Assembly (NCBI RefSeq): GCF_000764305.2 | Contig: NW_025936535.1 | Coordinates: 1 to 64,000 of the forward strand | DNA from: Hyalella azteca | Taxonomy: Eukaryota > Arthropoda > Malacostraca > Amphipoda > Hyalellidae | Direction of reading: 5' to 3' | DNA length: 64,000 nucleotides | In this document: one piece after another, positions 24,890 to 37,300 of the stretch | Layout of the letters: every line of letters starts with the position of its first letter | Position numbering within the stretch: position 1 is the first letter of the stretch | The notes under the pieces: model-generated | Told to the model about the DNA's origin: nothing | Seen by the model: the letters and a program-made list of their open reading frames with translations, nothing else | Databases searched by the model: none | Translations under genes and position numbers: made by a program

Positions 24890-25135
24890 TACGACAAAAT
24901 TAAATACATTTTTCAAGCCATTCTATGAAAGGGGGAACTTGATTTAGAAATTTCTATTGGAAATGTGGCAAAAAAAAACTCTTTCAAGTCAATCTGCCGT
25001 AAGGGAAGACGCTAGCATGGAATTGGCTAGTAAATTTCGAGTTGCTGGGTATGCTAGCAATAAATTGGCTTGCAAGTACAACAAAATACAATAATTTTTC
25101 AAGCCATTCTGTCAAAGGGGAAACTTGGTTGGATA
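24890..25135. repeat. Diverged tandem duplication downstream of SLC27
   Basis: The block TTTTTCAAGCCATTCT.T.AAAGGGG.AACTTG occurs at about 24909 and again at about 25097, roughly 185 bases apart, just past the SLC27 stop codon. No AATAAA signal is seen close downstream of the stop. Confidence 0.75.
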
Positions 25136-25153
25136 TAGCACGTTTGTCGTGCA

Positions 25154-25332
25154 CTAGAGCCGGCACTTCTTGTGCAGGATGTCCTGGAGGAGCTGGGACG
25201 TGAGCGGGACGTACTGCTGGCACGTCTGGTCCAGGAAGAACAAGCAGTGCCCGTCCTCCTCAGGAGACTTCAGGAGACTGGGCAGGTTGTAGCCTTCCTT
25301 CTGCAGGTCCACCTTGCGCAGCTTGAACGTGC
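25154..25332 (-). CDS. SLC27 exon 15 (stop codon)
   Basis: Encodes [20 protein letters not shown] and onward to ILHKKCRL, then TAG. The acceptor is CTCCCCCTCCTACAG, immediately preceded by a truncated family A element. Confidence 0.95.
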
Positions 25333-28300
25333 CTGTAGGAGGGGGAGCTTTTAGCAAATTTTCTCATTTATGGAAAAATAGGCGCTATTATGCTCGCCAT
25401 ATCCGTCCGTCCGTCCGTCCGTTTGTCTATCCATCCGTCAGTTAGGTACGAATAACATAGATGACGGTCACCTTTCCTTCAGGTGCGAATAACATTGAAG
25501 ACGGACAGTAGGCTTTCCCGGCAGCAGCGCGCCTGCCAAGGCAGCAGCACGCCTGTCAAGGCAGCAGCACGCCTGCCAAGGCAGCAGCACGCCTGCCAAG
25601 GCAGCAGCACGCCTGTCAAGGCAGCAGCACGCCTGCCAAGGCAGCAGCACGCCTGCCAAGGCAGCAGCACGCCTGCCAAGGCAGCAGCACGCTTGTCAAG
25701 GCAGTAGCACGTCTGTCAACTGACACGCCCATTTGCCAGGCCATACTGAGTCAGGATGACCCACACAACTCACCAGGGCAAAGAGTACATCGCTGCCTGG
25801 ACAACATCTCACTTATTTCTCTGAGTTAATGAATGGAACATATGACGACCTGTTGTGTCGACTTTTGGGAGGGCGCATGCCATTATTTGGTCAATATGAT
25901 TCATCAATTTCTATGAAGTACAATTCATTCACAGTCATGCAGAACGTCAATATTCAGACATTGACTCATTCACAGTTATGCAGTGATTTAATATTTAGAC
26001 ATTGAATCATTCATTTCTATGAAGTGCGTCAATATTTAGACAATGCGACTCATTCACAGTTATTATGACGCATTCACAGCTATGCAGTGCGTCAATATTA
26101 GGACATTGACCCGTAGTGTCGATGTCTGCCACAGCGCGCAGGAAGAGAGGCACGGCGTAGGCGGGCAGGTCGCGCCTCAGGGAGGCCAGGAGCTGAGGGA
26201 GGCGCTGCTGGAGGGAGGCTGCTGAGGCCACCACCACACCCATGCCCGCCTTGCCCTCACACCCCGGCACCTGGGGCGGTCAAATGTCTTAGTATTTTAC
26301 TTATATTAAGTATTATTACTTAAAAAGAACCAATTGAACAGACAGTTATAAGCTGTGGAGGTCTGCCTTACCCTCACACTCCGCCATTTGGGGGGCGAGT
26401 GTTAATTACAATCTCACTTAATATTATATTAATGTTAATAGCAAAGACAAATATCCTGGAGGGCAGGGAACTGAAAATGAACAGACTTCCCGAGATTCTT
26501 TTATTGGGATTCCATTCATTTATTACAAATAATATTTTGTATATTATTATTTATTGGGATTAATTTATTTCTTCAGAAAACAAACCACCACCGCACCGAT
26601 CAAGTGTCAATTAAAACTTTCACACAAACTTTCGCTCATTTACTTTCAGTTAAAAACATTCATTAATTGGTAAAACTTGGGCTGCTTTAAATCGAATATT
26701 ATGAATGAATATTACTTATACTTGTAAATATTACTTATACTTATTAATGTAACTTATACTAATTTAATAATATTATTAATTATACATTAGGCGATCAGAC
26801 TTCCTCCCGCTGGGAAGGACGGAAGATTATGAATAAAAAATGAGTAAAATGGGGTATATGAGGTAGAAATATAAAAATTTAAACCTCATTCAAAGAGAAA
26901 AATAGAGGGTAAAGCTCTACGGCGTTACCTCGTCAGCTGACAGCCAGCGTTACCTCGTCAGCTGACAGGCAGCGTTACCTCGTCAGCTGACAGCCAGCGT
27001 TACCTAGTCAGCTGACAGCCAGCGTTACCCCGTCAGCTGACAGCCAGCATTACCTCGTCAGCTGACAGCCAGCGTTACCTCGTCAGCTGACAGCCAGCGT
27101 TACCTCGTCAGCTGACAGCCAGCGTTACTACGTCACCTGACAGGACGTTACCTCAACACCGAAGACGACGGCGTCAGCATCGTCAGCAGCATGGGAGAGC
27201 CTGTCCTCCACCTCAGCGGTGCTGACGTTCTCGCCGCGCCACCTGAAGGTGTCCCCCGTGCGGTCCTTGAAGTACACGTAGCCCACCTCGTCCATCACAA
27301 GGATGTCGCCTGCACGCAATATATGTGTGTTAGATATATGACTTACACTAGTTCATATTACTGTTATTAACCTAATCTAACTAATGAATATTAGTTAGAC
27401 TAATTAATTTTATCTCTAACGTTGGCCAGCTAATGATAAGAACCCCACATTCAAAATGTTTGGCACGGATGGATGGATGGACATCACAAGGATGTCTCCT
27501 GCACGCAATATGTACGTTAGATATACGAGTTTTGCTCAATAATATTACATATACTAAGTAATATAACTTAATATATTTATATTAAGTATATATTTATACT
27601 TAATATACCAGTATTTGACCCGTAGTGTCAATAATAATATTTGACCCGTAGTGTTGACCCTGACTTGATATGAAAATTGATATATTTATACTATTTATAT
27701 TACATCCAAGAATTCTAATTGCTGAAATTAATTAAAATTACTTAAGTTTGGACCTGGCAACGAAATCCGGGAGGAACGACAATACAAATCGTGAGAGACC
27801 AGCTACTCCGAGCAACGCTGGCGGAACCTGCGAGTGTTTAATGAATGCACCACCTGACAAGGAATGTCATGTCCCCCTCTTGACCCACCTGACAAGAAGG
27901 CCATGTCGCCCCGCCTGAACACGTCGCGCACGATCTTCTTGCTGGAGGCCTCAGTGTCGGCGTAGCCGTCAAACCTGCGCAGCGGATCTGACGGCAGGAT
28001 CTTGCCCACGAACTCCCCGGGCTCTCCTGCGGGGGAGGTGGGGTGAGAGACCGCGGCACAGCACGCCACACTGCAGCCCACAGACCGCGGCACAGCGCGC
28101 CACACAGCGCGCCACACAGCGGACCACAAACCGCGCTGAGCTCAGTCACGAGTGGCAAGTTTGGGGCGTAACGCTAGACTCGATCACCTCAACACCACTC
28201 CCACCTGCCACTCACCACTCCCTCCTGCCACTCACCAGGCTTGCACACAACACATAAGCTGTCCTCGCCCCTCACGGGCAGGCCCGAGTGCTCGTCCACT

Positions 28301-31300
28301 CGTATGAGTGTCACGGGGTAGGCCTTGGGGAACAGTAGCGGCAGGAAGCCGCAGGCGCCGGGCTTGCCTTCGTAGTTCACTGCAACACAAACTTTAGTTA
28401 CAGGCATGTACCTAAATTAGAATATAGCTTCGTTTAAATATTATTATTATTATATAGTGAACATTGAACATCGTTCACTAATACTTATTGCTCAATTAAT
28501 CCTATCGCTCGTTCTCATGTGCATTTTTATGATGAAATTATTCTGTAGCGTCTAGCGTAGCTGCCTTAGTAACATTGATGCTTCGGACCTTACTTTGGCG
28601 GTAGCGACGTAGTGCAAGGTCAGGTCTGAGTGTCTGTGAGTCAGGTAGTCAGTCGTGTCCCGCCAGCCCTACAGGGAGGTTCTAGCCTGAACTAACCTTG
28701 CTCCGTTGCTCCACTAGCGATCTTGTGCCCCAACGCTAGTTCTTGTGGCTGTGCTATAATAGTTTCGTCTAGCAGTGTGATGTCTCTCGTGCTTGCTGTA
28801 CTATTTTATTTAACGTATTACTTCTAAGTGCTCTTTACTGAAATAAAAGTCGAATTTTATCCGTGTTAACCGAAGTTTTAATCAATGGAATCCCAGTGTA
28901 ATAAAGTGCAATTTGACTTTCATCAAAGTCATCGTATTTTAACAAGATAGTTGCTGGCATTTAACCGTAGGCTCGAGACATTCTGACAAGATTAAAGGTA
29001 GCGGCAAACGTCCGGTGATAATATTATTATTAATAGTTAGGACATCACCAGCTCTCCAATATTAATAACTTTAATTATTTCAACTGTCTCAAGATAATCT
29101 ACATCTTCCGTTCACCGGAGACACCCGAGCATAACTTTGATGTACTTTCTTTAGATGCACAGGAAATGAAGTGCAAGAAAGTCAACAAATATACTAAAAC
29201 TCTGTGAAAAATATTTACACCATATACTCCCCACAACACCCATAATCCCCCACACCCCCCACAACACCCATAATCCCCATACACTCCCCACAACACCCAT
29301 AATCCCCCAACACTCCCCACANTAACCCCCCCATTACACTCCCCACAACACCCATAACCCCCCCGCACATCACCCCCCGGCTCACTGATGTTGGCGTTGC
29401 TCTCCGTGGCGCCGTAGAACTCAGCGATGACGGGCATGTTGAAGCGGGACGTGAACGCCTCCCAGATCTGCGGCCGCACCCCGTTGCCGAACATCACCCG
29501 CACCTGCCGGGGTGTGTGGGGTGAGTGTGGGGAGAGTGGGGGTTAAAGGGGAGAAAGTGGGAGGCAGGATGCAAAAGCGTCCAACGTTACATCCGGGACC
29601 CGAGGGCGGGGTGACCTGCCTAGCGACGACTCGGAGACGGAGGACGACGAAGGCGGCGCATCAGCGTGACCGGGGACTCGGAAGTCCCAAACTCATTATA
29701 AGGTCATACGGTCAGTGAGGGGAAGAGGAGGGTAGTGGGGTGAGAGGGGTGAATAAGGTTAGAAAGAGTGAAAGACAGCGGGAAGAGAGTGGGACAGATA
29801 TGAGTGATGAGAGGAGGGAGAGTTGATTAAATGGGGAGTCATTGGGAGGAGGCAATAGGGGATGGGAGATGGGGTAGGGAGTGGTTACATTAATGTGCTC
29901 TGGTCGTGAAATAATCTATATAATATAGATATAAATGCATATATACAGCATGCAAATGTCTACATTGAAAAATAGTTTATGCAACTACCATATTTGCACT
30001 TAAATACATAGATATTGACGGTAAAAATTATAAATAATTATTGTCTACATACAAATGATGCAATAATGATGTAATAATAACTGCCATGACACTCTCGGCG
30101 ACTGTGATGGAACATATATATTGATATTGAATCTCATATTACATTATACCTACATTAAATCAAAATTACTGTCATCATTATGGAATGAATATGATCATAA
30201 TATCACTATAACTATCACCAAAATAATCAATATTTTACTGAAATATGATAACAACATTAGGGCCTGTCTGTCGCCTAAACAAAATAAAAAACTAATAAAA
30301 TATAAACTAAAAATAATATTAATACAAAATAAAAATAAATAATTTCAATATTATGAGCCCACCTTGTGTTGTGTGTCGGTGGGCTGAGGGGGCGAGTTAA
30401 GCAGGTAGCGGCACACCTCCCCCACATACTGGGCTACCTGCACCACAACCAGGGGTTACTTGTTGTTAACTAGTCTCACTAACATGACTAGCACATCTCC
30501 TGCACTAGTCTCACTAACATGACTAGCACATCTCCTGCACTACCATCTCACTAACATGACTAGCACATCTCCTGCACTAGTCTCACTAACATGACAAGCA
30601 CATCTCCTGCACTAGTCTCACTAACATGACTAGCACATCTCCTGCACTAGTCTCACTAACATGACTAGCACATCTCCTGCACTAGTCTCACTAACATGAC
30701 TAGCACATCTCCTGCACTAGTCTCACTACCATGACTAGCACATCTCCTGCACTACCATCTCACTAACATGACTAGCACATCTAGTAACACATCACAAACT
30801 GCATGTCCGGAGACACGCAACATTGTACGGCGGACGCGAACTTTATCCAGCGTTTTACTTGATGGTGATAATGTTATGTGTAGGGCGGGCACAATCCCTT
30901 ACCCCTACACAACACACAATCCCCTACACAACACACTATCCCCTACACAACACACTATCCCCTACACAACACACTATCCCCTACACAACACACTATCCCC
31001 TACCCCTGCCCCAACGAGAAGCAAGCAACAGCATCGTGCATCAGGTGGCCCAAATGAGGGCGGACAAGCGATAATTAGAGGCGGCGATCCATCGTGGCCT
31101 GGGACTGCTACGTCCCAAACAAATACTAAGGATACTGCGGTTTACTGTGATCAACTGATTAGCACAGCTGCCGATGGCTACGATATCATTGTTCTTTACT
31201 GGCAGCAACTACGTGGGGTTGTAGACGTTCAGACTGAGAAGACAACAGACAACAAGATCATAGATCATCTATATCATACCGTCGATTAGTGCTGGAAGCG

Positions 31301-34300
31301 ACCTTTGTAATTGGGAACAAGCCTAGGCATACAATGCAAGAGGGACTGGCAAGGCTAAATTTCTACCGTCAAATGCGAGTTCCACATCAATTTCCACAGG
31401 AAAGCCACGCGAGTTCCTTATCAATAGACTGACAATCCGAGTTCTAGAAGTATGATACCGATGCACTGTATATCAAACTAGGCTAAAATACTATGAATAA
31501 AATGTGTTCAAGTAGGTCAATTGGATTAATTCTTGAAGGAAGTTGAATAATATATATTAGCTGCTGTGGCAGCATCACCGTAGCATATTGCAATGGTCCT
31601 AACGAAGAAAGGAACATGCGTCGAGGAAATATGCCAGCAACCAGTGAAGGGTTCCGACAGCGTCGACTACTCGGTGATTATTGAAAAAACTAAGGTGTCT
31701 AGTGGTCGGATGATGTTAGTTGACAATACATTCTAACTTACAGCGTGCAGGCTGTCGCGGCAGGAGGCTCAAAGTAGTTCCACAGGGTTAGAGTTTGAAC
31801 TGATACTTTGTCCTGTACCCAACTTAGTCAAGCGACTCAGGGGGTGATGACAATAAATAATAATTATTATAAATGATAATAAATAATAATTCGCTAACAA
31901 TACAGGAGTGCTGATGGAAACTACGGATGGACTGGACTGTGAAAGGCTGCAGAAAAACATGCGACAGGAGCCACTGATAAATTATAATTCACAGAATCAA
32001 GTTCTAGATGCCGTACTATCGAAACTTGCTTAGGTACACGTAGCTGCAAATTTGCCGTCTGTGATTGGTGGGTTTACTTTGTAAAGCCATCAGTAACTGC
32101 CTGACGTAGCTACGAACTTTTGATTGAAAGTATAGCCCTTGGTATTCAGACACAGAGACGATGCAGAATTCGGGGTAGAGTAACTTTAAATGGCATCGGA
32201 CGGCACCAAAAATGAGGAGAATCCACTCGTCCTTGACCCAGGATGTGACAATATGTCCCGAGAATGCTTTTGGTGACCAAAAACAATAGAAAAATGCAGG
32301 GAACATATAAGATTGATTTAACTAACGTTTCGAACATAAGAAGTTTAACGGCAAAAAGGTTCACGGTTGACGGCAAATGTTGCAGTCGGAAAAAAACACT
32401 CTGCACACTCTGGTCAGCCCTCACAGTACAGTTGTACTGTACACAGCACTCACAGTACAGTTGTACTGCACACAGCACTCACAGTACAGTTGTACTGCAC
32501 ACAGCACTCACAGTACAGTTGTACTGTACACACTCCGGCCAGTACTGGGTGACGGAGAGCTTGGTCCTGATGACGGCGGTGGCGTTGAAGACGAGCACCT
32601 GCCCCATGCCCACCATGCCCCCCGCCGTGTGGTACAGGGGCAGCGGGTTGTAGATCACGTCGTCGTGGTGCAGGTCCGCTAGGAACTGCACCGCCCCACA
32701 GAAGAACAGGTACCTGATGGCGAGAGACTCTTAGTACACTTGTGATTTGGGCTTATTCTTGCTCTTAGTACACTTGTGATTTGGGCTCATTTTTACACCA
32801 GAGTTTATGAACAAGTCAATAATAAACAAGTTGACGTACGTAACACATTGGCATAAATAAACGTAATAAGTTAAACCCTAGGAACTGGACCGCCCCGCAG
32901 AAGAACAGGTATCTGCGGGAGAGAGACTCTTAGTACACTTGTGATTTGTGCTTATTTCTACACCAAAGGCCTGGTACAATAATATTTACTTAGTTTCTGT
33001 ACCAAAGGTGCGGGAAATAGACTCTCAGTACACTTATACTTGGTCTTATTTCTTAATCGATTGTACGCTACGACGCCATGGAAACCTCTATCACTAAACA
33101 GCCCAACTTAGTTGGCCCCCCCACACAGACTACCCAACCTAGTCAGCCCCCCCACACAGACTACCCAACCTAGTTAGCCCCCCCACACAGACTAGTGCCC
33201 TCACAGCCAAAAGTAAGCCCCCAGAGAGCTGCACACATCCTACTCGAGCGCCCGGCGCTATCGGCCCGCAGGCTCCTGGGTCTCACACCTATATACGGTG
33301 TCCAGCGGCTGGGTGGCGGTCTTAATAGCCACGTGGGCTTAATGGCGTGACCAGACCGGGGAACAACATAAATTATATCACAAATGTTCTTCCGAGTCAA
33401 GGTAAAATTTACTACATTTTCTTCTATGACTGCTTTCTTTCTGGTGTTTTAGTAGTTGTAATTGCCAATCCTGGTAGTGGCAAATGGGGAGGGAGGGTCA
33501 GTTTTTGCGGGCACTTTGTGCCACTGGTAGTTCTACGACTATCACTGGCTCGCTGACCCGCCAGAACCATTTTATTGCATTACACAACACCATGGACAAG
33601 CCAGGTACTCATTTATCAACCAGAGTTGGATGAATGGCTGAGTTGACCATGAGCTGAGCTTCCCGGCAGAACTTGCCCTCAGTGGGACTCGAACCCGGGC
33701 ACTGGGTGCGAGAGACAGTCCTACCTCGCGTTGGTGATGACGGCAGCCTTGGGCAGGCCGGTGGTGCCGTCCTACCTCGCGTTGGTGACGACAGCAGCCT
33801 TGGGCAGGCCGGTGGTGCCGTCCTACCTCGCGTTGGTCATGACAGCAGCCTTGGGCAGGCCGGTGGTGCAGTCCTACCTCGCGTTGGTGATGACAGCAGC
33901 CTTGGGCAGGCCGGTGGTGCCGTCCTACCTCGCGTTGGTGATGACTGCAGCCTTTGGCAGGCCGGTGGTGCAGTAATACCTCGCGTTGGTGATGACAGCA
34001 GCCTTGGGCAGGCCGGTGGTGCCGGAGGTGTAGATGTAGAGGAGTTTGTCGGAGAAGTGAACGCTCTGAAGCTCCTCGGGTAACTCAGCGCTCGCTTTCT
34101 CCAGCTCAGCGTCCAGGCTCACATAAGCTGCAAAGTGGGGAATGCAAATTATTATTGTATTATTCTCATACAATTTTGTTTCTTAATAAAAACTGAAGAG
34201 AATGAGAGAGCCAGTAATGAGAATACACAAAAACTTTGACATTAAAACCAGATTCAGTTATGTAAAAAAATTCTAATGAGTACCTAGCTGATGCATGAGA

Positions 34301-37300
34301 GAATGATCATATTTTTACATTTAACACCTGAATTGTGGTTAAATAAATAAGTTGTTGGCAATTTTTGTCCCTATATAAAAAGGTAGAAGTGACTTATTGA
34401 TACTAAAAAGCTAAAAAAAACAGGAGTAAGTAGCTAAGCTTAGAGTATTCCACTTGTCAGTTTATTATTTGCAGGCGTAACAAGTTTATTCCAACCTTTA
34501 ACAACTCATGATAACTGCTTGTTTTCTTCTCTAGGTTATTTGAAGGATAACATGTAAATTAAACATTACCAGGGATAAGAAAAACATCAAACTTACAGAA
34601 ATTAAAATTGGTCCCAGTTTACTAAGCTTCACGACAGATGAACTACATAGAGTGCTCACTTATTACTTAGATAACATATTGCATTAATACTCGTTATTTT
34701 TCTACTTCCTTCACTACAAGATTATATTAAGGTATTAAATGGATCACGCCACTGACGTATGGGAGTGTGTTACTCTCTTACCACAAGATAATTTAACGTA
34801 AAATTTACATGATAGGTATATTTTGATAATTTAGTAATGAAGGTAACAGACTAACAGATAATCTAACATACTAGGTACCTAAGTTAAGTGTAAGGCAACA
34901 CAAGTTAAGTGTAAGGCAACACAAGTTAAGTGTGAGGTAAGATAAGGTAAAAGTAAGGCAAGATAAGTATAACTTAATATTAAGACAAGGTAAGAGTAAT
35001 ATAAGTTAATTATAACTTAATATCAAGATAAGGTAGGCATGTCGCCCCACTGACGTATGGGAGTGTCCTGGGGCAGGGGGGCGCCGTTGCAGCAGCTCAC
35101 CAGCACCTGCATGCCCGGCATCAGCGGCTGCACCTCCAGCACACCTGTACAACATGGTAATAGTGGGGCAGTTGTTTCCTATTCATTTCAGTTGTATTCA
35201 AGCAATTCTAGTATAGGAATAGCAGAGCTTTAGAGCATTATATAAATCAGTTATATTAAAGCAATTCTAGTGTAGTAATAATATAGTAACATTTTCCGTA
35301 GCGGTAGCGGCGCTACAATCTAGTAAGTGTAGCGGTAGCGGCCGCTACATTTCAAAGTAGCGCTGCCCAGCTCTGAGTAATAGTGCAGTAATATTACAGT
35401 AATAGTGCAGTTATAGTATACGTAGAAATAGTGCAAAGATTTGCAAAGTAGCATGTTCATAAGCAGAACTTAGTATTGATGCCTAAGGTTAAACTGCAAA
35501 ATATTTATGGCACTGCATTGTTAGACTGAGTAGGAATTCATAGGAAAACTTATAAATGCAACATCTTTAAAATGCATTTGAAAGCATTTACTCCATTTTC
35601 TCACTGTATGAAACCACATGTACATTTACTGCATGCAATGAGCAATGGCTTCAAGCAACCCAGTTCTACTTTCAGCCTGTATCCTTAGCTTTATCCTGGA
35701 GCTTCGGAGACTGGCAAATGAGTACAAATTTTTGCCCTTTCTATAATGTGATTGTTGATATAAGAATTATATTCCTATAACTCAATGCAAAAATCAAAAT
35801 GTTCTTAGTTTGGTAATAAGAATATACTTAAATCCCTTTAGCCTGATTGAAAGTTGTAATAAGTACAGGTAGACTCAATGTAGAATAGTTTATCTGAAGA
35901 CTTGCAATTTAGCATAAATTTTTGTCATTTCAATAATGTGATTGTGATACAAAAACTATATCCCTATAGCTCAATGGAAAAATCAAAATGATCATGGTTT
36001 GGTAATGTGAATATTAAATCCCTTTAGCCCGATTGAAAGTTGTAATAAATTCAAGTGGCCACAATGTAGAATAGTTTATCTAGAGTCTTGTGTGATTCTT
36101 GATACAATAATTATCAAAAAATTCAATGAAAAATCAAAATGCTTTTTTCAATGAATATAGGTAATAATAATGATTTAATGAACATAATAATAATGATTTA
36201 TATTCAATAATGAGGAGATAAATCCCTTTAGCCTAATTGAAAGCTGTAATAAATACTAGTGGACTCGATGTGAAATACTGAAAGTGGTAATAAATACTAG
36301 TGGACTCGATGTGAAATACTGAAAGTGGTAATAAATACTAGTGGACTCGATGTGAAATACTGAAAGTGGTAATAAATACAAGTAGCCCCTATGTAGAATA
36401 GTTTGTTGCCATGCAACACATTTGTTCCAGGGATTAAGCTCACTGTGGACGAGGTCGTGGCTGCAGATGACGATGTTGGCTTTAGCCACGGCAATGCAGT
36501 GGTACAGCGACTTGTGCTTCAGGTTGTAGTTGATGAGGGCCGTGATGATGCCCAACTGGCAGGGGTGGTACAGCGTTATTACTAATGATCTATCTTATGT
36601 ATAAATGAACACATCAATAACAGCTGATGTCATCAATAACAGCTGATGTCACCAATAACAGCTGATGTCACCAATAACAGCTGATGTCATCAATAACAGC
36701 TGATGTCACCAATAACAGCTGATGTCACCAATAACAGCTGATGTCACCAATAACAGCTGATGTCAACAATAACAGCTGATGTCAACAATAACAGCTGATG
36801 TCAACAATAACAGCTGATGTCACCAATAACAGCTGATGTCACCAATAACAGCTGATCACATCAAGAACAAATATCGTCAAGCAAAATTATTGTAGATGTG
36901 AATGCTTTCAAAAATGCTACCTACTTAAAATCATAGATATTCTTCACATGAGACACAACTCTAAAGAAGACATAAAAACCCAAATGCGTCATGTTTACCT
37001 TGGAGGCTCCAAGCCAGGTGGCAACGTACTCCGGTCTGTTGGTCATGACCAGGGCAAGGCAGTCACCCTTTTTCAGGTTCTTTTTCTTGAGCACATCGGC
37101 AACTTTGTTGCTGTAGTCTGACAACTGCGGGTAAATTTAGACAGTTCTTAATAAATTAGTGCATACAGAAATCTTGAACCATCTTCAATAACACTACGGT
37201 ATTGCAAAGGCAATATTTTGTTCATAAAAGTATTAACCAGTACAGTTGGAAAGTGAATAATACACACATTTGTTGCATATACACACAGAATTAGAAGTCA

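Noticed and set aside
25468..25707. Repeat peptides on both strands ([17 protein letters not shown] types)
   Set aside because: Open only because the 20-base minisatellite lacks stop codons in these frames.
30768..31289. 173-codon plus-strand frame
   Set aside because: The first half is the 19-base minisatellite; the rest has no recognisable domain and lies antisense within an SLC27 intron.
33673..34083. 136-codon plus-strand frame with [15 protein letters not shown] repeats
   Set aside because: It is the antisense of the 51-base exon 7 array; repeat units of 17 codons keep any frame open.
36613..36858. CRISPR-like array
   Set aside because: Direct 19-base units abut without unique spacers, and the context is a eukaryotic intron. 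It is a minisatellite.
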